DNA of 7,338 bases from Chloroflexota bacterium. GTDB taxonomy: Bacteria; Chloroflexota; Ktedonobacteria; Ktedonobacterales; Ktedonobacteraceae. Shown here one piece after another: positions 1 through 6,849 of the stretch. The DNA lies in NCBI GenBank assembly GCA_005879655.1, contig VBJK01000203.1, positions 1 through 7,338 of the forward strand, given 5' to 3'. The translations under genes were made by a program, and so were the position numbers. Under the pieces are notes generated by a model that ran no database searches, was not told the DNA's origin, and was given only the letters and a program-made list of their open reading frames with translations. The stretch's first letter is position 1; the number at the start of each line of letters is the position of its first letter.

Positions 1-1192
1 TTGGATGCAGTTGGCAGGCTTTTTGCATGCTGATCTCAATGGTCTGTGCCACGCTGTCAGGATGCTCACCTCCCAGAGCACCACGTCTCTTTAAGAGGAG
101 GTGACTCTGTTGCTGATAGATCTGCCTATATGCGGTAAAAACTACACTGGTGGCACAGAACTCGGGATCTCTTGTTTCTTCGATATAGGCACCTGCTTGA
201 TCGAGGGCTAGGAGATGACCAGAAAGCATTTCGACGACCTCTCCTGCTGCATGGCGTGTGCAAGCCTCAATGCTCTCCGGCTCGGCTCCGGGTGGCAAAA
301 CCCCTGAGCGTCTCAGTAAGAAGAGGAGACCAACTTCAGGTGAGAGGGCTTCAACCTGGATCAACGTGGCAAGAGGGCCTACAATCTGAGAACGAGTGGT
401 GAGCAAAATGTGCCCACGAGGTTTAGTGGGGAGAAAGGAACGGGCCAGTTCAAGGTCGTCGGCATTATCCAGGATCAGGAGCCAATGGTAGTATTGCTCC
501 AGCCAGAGCTTGACGGCCTGGACGATACAGTCAACTTCTCTATCCTTTTCCTCTGGCAGTTTCAAGAGGTAGGCGAGTGTGAGATAACTGGCCTCCAAGG
601 TCGCTTTGTCGGTGGCATTGACCCAAAAAACGCATCGGTAGATGCTCGGATAGCTACGATGAGCATATTCGAGGGCAAGCTGTGTTTTGCCAATGCCGCC
701 TAAGCCGCTGATGCTAAGGGGTTGTGAGATAGCAATGCGGTCGTTCTTGAGGAATAGCTCAGATATGAGCAAAAGCTCGCTCTCGCGGCCCGTGAAGAAG
801 GGGTTTGGTAAAAATGGCAAGTTCTGTATGATAGGAGGAGCATGCTCATCCGGCTCATCCTGAGTCGTGACAGGCACGAGGCACCTGGTTTCCTCCAGGG
901 AAACCTCTGGAACGTGGGGTTGCGGGTAAGGTTGCCCTGAGAGTAATGTGGAGAGCCAGCGCTCATCAAGTGGGAGCTTCTGCCGCGCTCTCTTCCAGAG
1001 TGCACGAATCTCTTCGGCCTCGCAACCTTTGGCAAAGGCTTGATGCTCAACTCCCAGTGCAATCACCTCTTTGAGATGTTCTGCTTTGGGATAGATGCGC
1101 CCGGCCTCCCATTTTCCCACGGCTTGTCGTGAAATACCGAGGTAGTTTGCCAATCCCTCTTGGGTGAGACCGATCTTTTTTCTCCATTTCAC
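1..1192 (-). CDS. XRE-family HTH / NB-ARC (STAND) NTPase regulator, partial (C-terminus beyond left edge)
   Basis: An uninterrupted minus-strand frame gives 397 residues with no stop before base 1. Residues about 5-45 form an XRE-type helix-turn-helix (IGLTQEGLANYLGISRQAV, then KWEAGR). After a linker comes FFTGRESEL (132-140), the usual lead-in to a STAND NTPase. The Walker A loop GLGGIGKT is at 163-170, a Walker B-like LLILDNADD around 238-246, and the LLTTR sensor motif at 263-267. ALDQAGAYIEET and HPDSVAQT lie near the window edge; in relatives a winged helix and TPR repeats follow. STAND regulators of this kind are thought to oligomerise on ATP and ligand binding. The gene diverges from the PKS operon, so local control of that operon is possible but unproven. 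The start is uncertain: GTG at 1192 puts KWRKKIGLTQ at the N-terminus as I expect for the family, and an in-frame TTG lies at 1222. Neither has a clear Shine-Dalgarno sequence. The in-frame upstream stop is at 1256-1258. Confidence 0.88.
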   Translation of the reverse strand, partial: MKWRKKIGLTQEGLANYLGISRQAVGKWEAGRIYPKAEHLKEVIALGVEHQAFAKGCEAEEIRALWKRARQKLPLDERWLSTLLSGQPYPQPHVPEVSLEETRCLVPVTTQDEPDEHAPPIIQNLPFLPNPFFTGRESELLLISELFLKNDRIAISQPLSISGLGGIGKTQLALEYAHRSYPSIYRCVFWVNATDKATLEASYLTLAYLLKLPEEKDREVDCIVQAVKLWLEQYYHWLLILDNADDLELARSFLPTKPRGHILLTTRSQIVGPLATLIQVEALSPEVGLLFLLRRSGVLPPGAEPESIEACTRHAAGEVVEMLSGHLLALDQAGAYIEETRDPEFCATSVVFTAYRQIYQQQSHLLLKRRGALGGEHPDSVAQTIEISMQKACQLHP

Positions 1193-1254
1193 TAATGGAA
1201 ACTGATGGAAAAAACTTTGCAACCTTATGGGAAATGAAATAAAAAAGCTATGGT

Positions 1255-1283
1255 GCTATATTATATATTACAAGATGTTTCAA
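1255..1283 (-). promoter_or_regulatory. Candidate sigma70-type promoter for the STAND regulator
   Basis: Read on the minus strand, a TTGAAA -35 box (1278-1283) and a TATAGC -10 box (1255-1260) are separated by exactly 17 bases of AT-rich DNA. This would place the transcript start near 1248, about 55 bases before the preferred GTG. The call rests on the match and spacing only. The region is AT-rich, so chance matches are likely. Confidence 0.35.
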
Positions 1284-1380
1284 CACAATAGCAGCTACGA
1301 ATAAGAAGCTAATAAATCACAGACAAAAAAATTAATATAAAGGCACATATCTATTTTTGTCCATAATAGCAGATTTATAT

Positions 1381-1397
1381 TGATGTGGCGAACATCA
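1381..1397. promoter_or_regulatory. Palindromic operator candidate upstream of the PKS operon
   Basis: TGATGT (1381-1386) and ACATCA (1392-1397) are perfect inverted arms around the spacer GGCGA. An overlapping second dyad, TGGCG/CGCCA (1386-1390 and 1398-1402), shares the site. It lies about 60-75 bases before the PKS start, in an otherwise AT-rich intergenic region, so it stands out in composition. A dimeric regulator could bind here, and the divergent HTH protein is the obvious candidate. No convincing sigma70 promoter for the PKS gene could be fixed on the plus strand between 1193 and 1455. Confidence 0.35.
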
Positions 1398-1455
1398 CGC
1401 CATTTTGCTCATTATAAGGTGCTAAAATAGTGGAGATAATAGAAAAAAAGAAATT

Positions 1456-3513
1456 ATGCAGGGAAACAATGAAATGGAGCAGATCCTCTACAAGTTATTG
1501 TGGAGTCACTTACAGGCGCTAGGGCTATTCAGAGAAAAGCAGCAGGTCCTCTCCGATCCAAGAGAACAAGCCGGGATCAACAGAAACTACAACCACTGGT
1601 TACAGGCAAGCATTGCCCTTTTAGAGCGCCAGCAATATCTCCACTGCACTCGCTCACCTGACACAGACTGGCCCATCACCTGTATCATCGTAGATCCCAC
1701 CATGCTCAAGAGTGAGTCTCTATGGCAGATCTGGGATCAGCGCAAAGAGTGCTGGCTACAGAATGCTGATCTCAAAGCGCAGGTGGTATTGGTAGAGACA
1801 ATGTTGCATGCCTTGCCTGCTATTCTGACCGGCAAACGGCCAGCTACTGAGATCATGTTTCCTAACGGTTCAATGCAATTGGTAGAGAGGGTTTATCAAA
1901 ACAATGTGATTGCTGACTATTTCAATGAGGCCCTGGCTCAGGTTCTCATAACGTATCTGCGTGAGCGACTTGCTCAAGATAAACACGCTCGCATACGCAT
2001 ACTGGAGATCGGTGCTGGCACGGGAGGAACCACGGGTTGCGTTCTACGCGGCCTCCAGCCGTATCAGACAGCCATCGCAGAGTACTGCTACAGCGATGTA
2101 TCAGAAGTTTTTCTGCAACATGGGCAAGAAACATATGCAGCCAGGTATCCCTATCTGACCTATCAGCTCTTTAACGTAGAGGAGCCGCCAACGGGACAGG
2201 GGATTGAGCCTGGGAGCTACGATCTGGTAATTGCTGCAAACGTCCTGCATGCTACTAGCAATATCCGGCGTGCCGTGCGCAATGCTAAAGCTGCATTAGA
2301 AAAGCGTGGCTTGCTCCTCCTAAACGAGATTACAAGCACAAGCCTCTTTGCTCATCTGACCTTCGGCTTGCTCGATGGGTGGTGGGCTTATCAAGACCCT
2401 GAGTTACGTATCCCAGATGGGCCAGCTCTGACTACAGAGAGCTGGCAGGCAGTATTGAGCGATGAAGGATTTGGACCGATCTTTCTTCCTACTCTCGATG
2501 TGCAGGGGGTTGATCAGCAAATTATCGTAGCTGAGAGCGATGGCATGGTCCGACAACAGCCCACGCAACCAGCATTCTCCCACAGCAATGGCACGATAAC
2601 TGACCAGATGGTCAAAGCTTATATCCAGACAATCATTCAGGACAGCATTGCTCAAGTGTTAAAAGTAGAGAGAAAGATGATTCGGGATGACATGAGTTTT
2701 ACAGATTATGGTGTTGATTCAATTGTCGGCATCAAACTCGTCAATGTCATCAATGAAAAAAGTCACCTTACTCTACGGACCACGGTTTTGTTTGACTACA
2801 ACAATATTCCACAGTTGGTCGATTATATATTGCTAGAGCATACAGTAACATTGAAGGCATTGCTACAAGAGAGCCTATCTCCAGCGCTTGCTCTTGCAAG
2901 TATACAAGAGGTGCTTCCAATTGCCCAGAACATTGAGCGTTTCCCCCAGGGTATTAAGGGCAATAGTCAGGAGAAGAGATTGCCAGATTGGCATGTGCTA
3001 TCAGCTCATCAGCATAAAGAGAGAGCAGGCCGGGCGGACTCTGGACAGAAGCCTCACGCATCTCCTACCTATCAGCGCGTGATTGTGGCACGTCCTGGCC
3101 AGATCGATGATCTTATCATTGGTGAGGCGGATATACCCGAACTTAAAGAGCATGAAGTTCGCATCGCCGTACGCGCATTTTCCTTAAATTTCGGGGATCT
3201 GCTATGTGTGAAGGGCTTATACCCAACTATGCCACCGTACCCTTTTACCCCAGGGTTTGAAGCCAGTGGGGTTGTGCTCGAAGTTGGGCGGGCTGTAACG
3301 GCCTTCAAGATAGGTGATTCAGTATTTGCCATTGCAGGGGCTGCATTGGGTGGGGACGCCAGCATGATGATCTGTCGAGAGGAGCATGTCTATCACAAAC
3401 CTGTCACACTTTCTTCTTATTCAAACAGCAACTGGGGGTACAGGACTTATTGCCATTCAGCTCGCCAAGCACTACGGGGCACAAATTTATGCCACCGCAG
3501 GCTCGCAACCTAA
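1456..3513 (+). CDS. Trans-AT polyketide synthase, 5' part: C-methyltransferase - ACP - N-terminal half of enoyl reductase (frame broken)
   Basis: The protein starts directly at a PKS C-methyltransferase domain (about 7-365). Its SAM-binding motif LEIGAGTGG is at 183-191. His265 in ANVLHAT and Glu291 in LLLLNEI fit the His-Glu dyad described for PKS C-methyltransferases, which alpha-methylate a beta-ketoacyl-ACP. An ACP follows (about 390-465), with phosphopantetheine Ser422 in YGVDSIVG; position +6 is not Trp. A linker leads to an ER N-terminal half from about 539 (YQRVIVARPG, SLNFGDLL, PGFEASGVV, GDSVFA). The match ends at KPVTLS (648-653). The last roughly 30 residues are out-of-frame sequence running into TAA at 3511-3513. 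The ER continues in another frame in the next entry, so this and the 3386-6826 frame are one disrupted gene. It is odd that no KS precedes the methyltransferase and that this is the first gene of the operon. An alternative start is ATG 1474. Confidence 0.85.
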   Translation: MQGNNEMEQILYKLLWSHLQALGLFREKQQVLSDPREQAGINRNYNHWLQASIALLERQQYLHCTRSPDTDWPITCIIVDPTMLKSESLWQIWDQRKECWLQNADLKAQVVLVETMLHALPAILTGKRPATEIMFPNGSMQLVERVYQNNVIADYFNEALAQVLITYLRERLAQDKHARIRILEIGAGTGGTTGCVLRGLQPYQTAIAEYCYSDVSEVFLQHGQETYAARYPYLTYQLFNVEEPPTGQGIEPGSYDLVIAANVLHATSNIRRAVRNAKAALEKRGLLLLNEITSTSLFAHLTFGLLDGWWAYQDPELRIPDGPALTTESWQAVLSDEGFGPIFLPTLDVQGVDQQIIVAESDGMVRQQPTQPAFSHSNGTITDQMVKAYIQTIIQDSIAQVLKVERKMIRDDMSFTDYGVDSIVGIKLVNVINEKSHLTLRTTVLFDYNNIPQLVDYILLEHTVTLKALLQESLSPALALASIQEVLPIAQNIERFPQGIKGNSQEKRLPDWHVLSAHQHKERAGRADSGQKPHASPTYQRVIVARPGQIDDLIIGEADIPELKEHEVRIAVRAFSLNFGDLLCVKGLYPTMPPYPFTPGFEASGVVLEVGRAVTAFKIGDSVFAIAGAALGGDASMMICREEHVYHKPVTLSSYSNSNWGYRTYCHSARQALRGTNLCHRRLAT
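1460..1464 (+). promoter_or_regulatory. Ribosome binding site that may favour the internal PKS start at 1474
   Basis: AGGGA at 1460-1464 precedes an in-frame ATG at 1474 by 9 bases. The upstream ATG at 1456 has only an A-rich stretch before it and no close GGAG-type element. The shorter start would remove six residues (MQGNNE) and still begin just before the methyltransferase domain. Confidence 0.35.
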
Positions 3514-3966
3514 ACTGGACTATCTCAAGCGACTGGGTGTACCCTACCAGATTAATTATCGGGAAATGGATTTTGCGGAAGAAATTGAGCGTCTGACACA
3601 AGGTCGGGGGGTCGATGTGGTAATCAATACCTTGCCAGGTGATGCCATTCAAAAGGGGATAAACTGCTTGGCACCTGGTGGACGCTACATTGAAATTGCG
3701 ATGACCGCTCTGAAATCAGCTAGAATGATTGATCTGTCTACGCTCAGCCAGAATCAGAGCTTTTATAGTGTGGATTTACGGAAATTAGCCCTGACTGACC
3801 TCGCAACCTTTAAAGGCTACTGTCAGGAAATGCTACAGTTGCTAGAGAATGGGATCATTGCTCCTACGATAGATCAGGTTTTTGCCTGGGAGAGACTCAA
3901 AGATGCCTATCGTTATATAGAAGAGCGCCAAAACATTGGCAAGATTGTAGTGCGTATCCCGGAGAC
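3070..3966 (+). pseudogene. Enoyl reductase domain split by a frameshifting deletion at about 3412-3416
   Basis: The NADPH-dependent PKS ER, of the medium-chain dehydrogenase fold, runs in frame 1 to KPVTLS (ending 3414) and resumes in frame 2 at LLIQTATGGTGLIAIQLAK (from about 3413). In family members these two segments are joined by about 29-30 residues, a SFEEA-type start and an RLKPGE-type end. Here they abut directly. A simple one-base indel cannot explain this. A deletion of roughly 85-95 bases, of length 2 mod 3, would give both the missing residues and the observed frame. The junction sequence CTTTCTTCTTATT contains short repeats that could have mediated slippage. The cofactor-binding half is intact (ATGGTG, VDVVINTLPGDA, LAPGGRYIEI, RQNIGKIVV), but the domain as a whole is probably inactive unless the deletion is an assembly error. 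Confidence 0.8.
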
Positions 3967-6826
3967 CATCCAGGCGAGCCATGTCGTAACCTCCCCACAG
4001 TCCCTGATTTCTGCGACACACCACGAACCGATTGCTATTATTGGGATGAGTGGTCGCTTTGCCCACTGCAAGAACGTGAACGAACTCTGGGAACACCTAG
4101 CACACGGAACCGATCTTATCGAGGAGGTTTCTCGCTGGGATAGCAAAGAACTCGCTCCTGCTGAGAGGAGGGAGGCCTATTGTAAACATGGCAGCTTCTT
4201 AGAGGGGATTGATCTTTTTGACGCACTCTTTTTCAATATCTCAGGATTTGAAGCCACCTATATGGACCCACAGCAACGCCTGGTACTCGAAGAATGCTGG
4301 AAGGCCCTGGAGGATGCTGGCTATGTAGGAACGAGTATTGAAGGACAACAGTGTGGGGTATATGTGGGGTGTGCTGTTGGAGACTATCAGCGCTTATTGG
4401 AGGATATGCCTCCTGCGCAAGCGTTCTGGGGCAATGCAGGCTCAGTGATCCCTGCTCGAATTGCCTATTACCTCAATCTGCAAGGACCTGCGATTGCCAT
4501 CGATACAGCTTGTTCTAGCTCGCTTGTGGCGATGCATCTGGCCTGTCAAGGCTTGTGGAGCGGAGAAATAGACATGGCTCTGGCCGGAGGCGTCTTCCTC
4601 CAGTGTACCCCTGAGTTTTATCAGTTAGCCAATCGTGCCGGGATGCTCTCTGCTACCGGACATTGTTATACCTTTGATGATCGTGCAGATGGGTTTGTCC
4701 CCGGTGAAGGGGTCGGTATGGTGGTCCTCAAGCGGCTCAAGGAGGCACTGGCCTCTGGTGATCATATCTACGGCGTGATCCGTGGGTCGAGCATCAATCA
4801 GGATGGTGCAACCAGAGGGATTACAGTGCCGAGTGCCAATTCTCAGGAGCGCCTTTTGCGTTCTGTTTATGAGAAATTTCAGGTCGATCCTGCACAGATC
4901 CAGATGATGGAGGCACACGGCACAGGTACGAAATTGGGCGATCCCATTGAATACGACGCACTTACTCGTGCATTTCGTAAATATACAGAGAAACAGGAGT
5001 ATTGTGCTCTTGGCTCGATTAAAACCAATCTTGGACATACAGCAGGCGCGGCTGGCGTGGCTGGCGTCATCAAGATTCTACTCTCATTACAGCACAAACA
5101 AATCCCACCATCACTGCACTTTCAGTCGGGGAATGCACATATTCAGTTTAAAGAAAGCCCATTTTATGTCAATACTCGATTACAGGATTGGAAACCTGGG
5201 GTGCAGGATACAGAGCCACCGCTTGGCGGACAGGCGCAAGGCACTGCCCCTAGCAAGCCCCAAACACCTACTCTTGAATGCCCTGCTGAGGGAGATAAGG
5301 CTCGGAGATGTGCCGCGATAAGTTCCTTTGGCTTTAGTGGCACCAACGCCCATATGGTGATAGAGGAAGCGCCAGAGCAGACACGTAGTCATGTCGAAAT
5401 GCCAAGCTATCTGATCGTGCTCTCGGCGCGAACAGAAGATCAGTTGCATCAACAAGTGGAGCAATTGGTAGTATTTTTATCGCAAGATGATCAAGCAGCA
5501 AATATGATTAATTGCGGTAATATAAGCTATACGCTCCTGGTTGGCAGAAAACATCTGAAGTATCGGCTGACCTGTATCATTCGCAATTGCAGGGAACTGG
5601 AAAGTCTCTTGAGAGAGTGGCTAGAAAAGGGCAAAGTACCCCAGATCTCAGTATCAAACCTGCAACAGCATGAACAAAGTGAAAACGCCTCCTTAAAACA
5701 ATATGGCAACCAGTGTCTTAAGGATTGTCAATCTACCTTGGAATCAGTGGTCTATCTCGCGCGGCTCTCAGCCATTGCAGAACTTTATCTTCAAGGCTAT
5801 ACGCTGGCATTTGAGCTATTATTTGCCAACTCAGATTATTCCAGAGTCTCATTACCAACCTATCCGTTCGCCCGCGAACGCTACTGGGTCCCTACAGCTA
5901 CTAGTAAGGATAGTACGAGGCTTCTACCCACAAATAGTCTCGTGCAAAATCCCAAAACGTTTTGGGGAATGGGAGGATTTGGGGACACCCCAAACCCCGC
6001 CAGGGAGGCTTCGCCCCCTGGACCCCCAAGCCCTACTACCTCTCTTGTTAAGGATAGTACGAGGCTTCTACCCGCAAATAGTCTCGTGCAAAATCCCAAA
6101 ACGTTTTGGGGAATGGGAGGATTTGGGGACACCCCAAACCCCGCCAGGGAGGCTTCGCCCCCTGGACCTCCAAGCCCTACTACCTCTCTTGTTTCTGCAC
6201 TAGTAAGCGATAAGCAGACCCAACACTCTTTGCCGTCTATAACGCAAGTCGAAACAAGTTTTGCCAGTGACATGAGCAAATCGCGTCCTATCTCTTTACG
6301 GCCCTTGTTATCTGTTCCCACACCAGCGAACGAACTGGTACAACAAAGTCCACCACCACTCACGTTGCCGAACGCGAACATGATCCTGTCAACATCCCAC
6401 AGTAAGGGCCAATCTCAAGTGGCTATCCCCACTGAAAAGAGAAAGTCAGCACAAAGCTTACAAGATGAACTGATCTTGAGTCTGGCCGGGATGTTAGCCG
6501 TAAAGCCGAGCGATATCGATATCGATGCCAGCTTCATTGACATGGGATTGGATTCTGTTATGGGTGTGGAGTGGATTCAAATCCTGAATAACCAGTATGG
6601 CCTGTCCCTAACGGCAACCAAAGTCTACGATTATCCGACGATACGCTCATTCGCCGTTTTCTTGTGGAAAGAGCGTGCTACATGTGAAGAAGAAGTGAAG
6701 CCTGAGAAATTGCCTGCTTCTTCTCTCCTCAGCTTGCAAGAAATCATGCAAAAAGTTCAAGATGGCAGATTAAATATTGAGCAGGCAGATGCGCTATTTC
6801 ATCAATATGCAAAAAGTTTTTCATAA
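3386..6826 (+). CDS. Trans-AT polyketide synthase, 3' part: C-terminal half of enoyl reductase - KS - ACP (beta-branching type)
   Basis: The open frame has an ATG at 3386, but homology begins only at about 3413; AGAGGAG ends two bases before that ATG, too close for a good ribosome site. Domains are: ER cofactor half (about 10-195); KS (about 214-661) with Cys376 in DTACSSS, His511 in HGTGT and His551 in NLGHTAG, all intact; post-KS linker ending in LPTYPFARERYW (823-834); a linker of about 190 residues with a duplicated 48-residue unit (841-936); ACP (about 1025-1095) with Ser1057 in GLDSVMGVEW; and a helical tail (about 1116-1146). No AT domain is present, and PEFYQLANRAGMLS fits trans-AT KS sequences, so malonyl loading should be done in trans. 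There is no KR or DH, so the module leaves a beta-ketone, consistent with beta-branching. The KS has an extra 34-codon segment at 5201-5302. The stop is TAA, 23 bases before the next gene. Confidence 0.88.
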   Translation: MSITNLSHFLLIQTATGGTGLIAIQLAKHYGAQIYATAGSQPKLDYLKRLGVPYQINYREMDFAEEIERLTQGRGVDVVINTLPGDAIQKGINCLAPGGRYIEIAMTALKSARMIDLSTLSQNQSFYSVDLRKLALTDLATFKGYCQEMLQLLENGIIAPTIDQVFAWERLKDAYRYIEERQNIGKIVVRIPETIQASHVVTSPQSLISATHHEPIAIIGMSGRFAHCKNVNELWEHLAHGTDLIEEVSRWDSKELAPAERREAYCKHGSFLEGIDLFDALFFNISGFEATYMDPQQRLVLEECWKALEDAGYVGTSIEGQQCGVYVGCAVGDYQRLLEDMPPAQAFWGNAGSVIPARIAYYLNLQGPAIAIDTACSSSLVAMHLACQGLWSGEIDMALAGGVFLQCTPEFYQLANRAGMLSATGHCYTFDDRADGFVPGEGVGMVVLKRLKEALASGDHIYGVIRGSSINQDGATRGITVPSANSQERLLRSVYEKFQVDPAQIQMMEAHGTGTKLGDPIEYDALTRAFRKYTEKQEYCALGSIKTNLGHTAGAAGVAGVIKILLSLQHKQIPPSLHFQSGNAHIQFKESPFYVNTRLQDWKPGVQDTEPPLGGQAQGTAPSKPQTPTLECPAEGDKARRCAAISSFGFSGTNAHMVIEEAPEQTRSHVEMPSYLIVLSARTEDQLHQQVEQLVVFLSQDDQAANMINCGNISYTLLVGRKHLKYRLTCIIRNCRELESLLREWLEKGKVPQISVSNLQQHEQSENASLKQYGNQCLKDCQSTLESVVYLARLSAIAELYLQGYTLAFELLFANSDYSRVSLPTYPFARERYWVPTATSKDSTRLLPTNSLVQNPKTFWGMGGFGDTPNPAREASPPGPPSPTTSLVKDSTRLLPANSLVQNPKTFWGMGGFGDTPNPAREASPPGPPSPTTSLVSALVSDKQTQHSLPSITQVETSFASDMSKSRPISLRPLLSVPTPANELVQQSPPPLTLPNANMILSTSHSKGQSQVAIPTEKRKSAQSLQDELILSLAGMLAVKPSDIDIDASFIDMGLDSVMGVEWIQILNNQYGLSLTATKVYDYPTIRSFAVFLWKERATCEEEVKPEKLPASSLLSLQEIMQKVQDGRLNIEQADALFHQYAKSFS
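5201..5302 (+). other. In-frame insertion of about 34 codons near the KS C-terminus
   Basis: KS domains usually pass from the FYVNT...W segment to RRAAVSSFGFSGTNAH within about 5-10 residues. Here an extra Pro/Gly/Gln-rich stretch (DTEPPLGGQAQGT, then APSKPQTPTL) separates LQDWKPG from RRCAAISSFGFSGTNAH. At DNA level it contains a small hairpin, CCGC-TTG-GCGG (5219-5229), and several CAAG/CTTG-type short motifs, which suggests a decayed palindromic element. The comparison with normal KS length is from family knowledge. The mobile origin is inference. Confidence 0.55.
5951..6021. repeat. Palindromic core of the repeat unit, copy 1
   Basis: Three dyads stand side by side: the perfect 16-bp palindrome CCCAAAACGTTTTGGG (5951-5966); TTTGGGG-ACA-CCCCAAA (5978-5994); and CCAGGG...CCCTGG (6000-6021) with an inner GGC-TTC-GCC stem. 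Such arrays are typical of extragenic palindromic (REP-like) elements. Here they are translated. Confidence 0.85.
6095..6165. repeat. Palindromic core of the repeat unit, copy 2
   Basis: The same three hairpins recur exactly 144 bases downstream of copy 1: 6095-6110, 6122-6138 and 6144-6165. All stems are conserved, and the two substitutions between the copies fall outside them. Confidence 0.85.
6458..6670 (+). other. ACP domain carrying the beta-branching Trp flag
   Basis: The phosphopantetheine attachment Ser is codon 6554-6556 in GLDSVMGVEWIQ. Trp is at Ser+6 (6572-6574). This is the position of the Trp reported to flag ACPs recognised by HMG-CoA synthase cassettes in trans-AT systems. 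The upstream ACP of the same assembly line (Ser at 2719-2721) lacks it, having DSIVGIKL. A single ACP is present; beta-branching modules often carry two or three in tandem. Confidence 0.85.
6731..6823 (+). other. C-terminal docking-like helical tail of the PKS
   Basis: After the ACP and a short charged linker, the protein ends in two predicted short helices around the pattern EIMQKVQDGRLNIEQADALF. A G-x-(L/I)-x-x-E-Q-A turn of this kind is reminiscent of the C-terminal docking tails of trans-AT PKS subunits (four-helix-bundle class). The assignment is from pattern only. Confidence 0.5.
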
Positions 6827-6836
6827 GGCTTTTGAA

Positions 6837-6843
6837 AGAGGAG
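6837..6843 (+). promoter_or_regulatory. Strong ribosome binding site selecting the GTG start at 6850
   Basis: AGAGGAG lies six bases before GTG 6850, close to ideal spacing, so it decides for a GTG start. It falls in the 23-base gap after the PKS stop, which implies co-transcription with the PKS. Confidence 0.75.
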
Positions 6844-6849
6844 TTTCTT

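Larger units (their letters stand above)
5905..6192 (+). repeat. Tandem duplication of a 144-bp hairpin-rich unit inside the PKS coding sequence
   Basis: Copy 1 is 5905-6048 and copy 2 is 6049-6192. They differ at two positions I can see: A5930/G6074 (Thr to Ala) and C6025/T6169 (silent). The unit length is 48 codons, so the frame is kept, and it encodes a Gly/Pro-rich peptide starting KDSTRLLP and ending PSPTTSLV. It lies between the post-KS linker and the ACP, where extra linker is likely tolerated. The unit is GC-rich and full of inverted repeats, unlike its surroundings. The near identity of the copies implies a recent duplication or ongoing homogenisation. Confidence 0.97.

Noticed and set aside
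172..1062. Three open frames of 76, 97 and 120 codons within 1-1192
   Set aside because: All overlap the continuous minus-strand regulator frame, whose HTH and P-loop motifs are clear. That frame is easy to miss because its stop lies outside the window and its start is GTG or TTG.
3386..3416. ATG 3386 as the start of a genuine independent gene
   Set aside because: The first nine residues read the ER N-terminal half out of frame, ER homology starts mid-domain, and the AGAGGAG sequence is only two bases from the ATG. The frame is the remnant 3' part of a broken gene, although weak re-initiation cannot be excluded.
3405..3420. Programmed ribosomal frameshift at CTTTCTTCTTATT
   Set aside because: A frameshift would join the frames but would not restore the roughly 30 ER residues that appear to be missing, and no stimulatory structure is evident.
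4625..5038. Minus-strand open frame of 137 codons
   Set aside because: It is antisense to the well-conserved KS core (HGTGT region) and is explained as a shadow frame.
5345..5880. A degraded acyltransferase domain after the KS
   Set aside because: The segment matches the usual post-KS linker of trans-AT PKSs, ending in LPTYPFARERYW. There is no GHSxG motif or other AT signature, so an AT was probably never present.
5905..6192. CRISPR-like repeat array
   Set aside because: There are only two directly abutting 144-bp units with no spacers, in a coding frame. A tandem duplication of a palindromic element explains it.
5703..6203. Plus-strand overlapping open frame of 166 codons across the repeat
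   Set aside because: It lies in an alternative frame of the PKS. It is open mainly because the 144-bp unit has no stops in that frame and is duplicated. It has no ribosome site and no recognisable domain.
5881..6381. Minus-strand open frame of 166 codons over the same repeat
   Set aside because: It is antisense to the PKS linker, its content is just the reverse-strand reading of the two repeat copies, and it has no homology signal.
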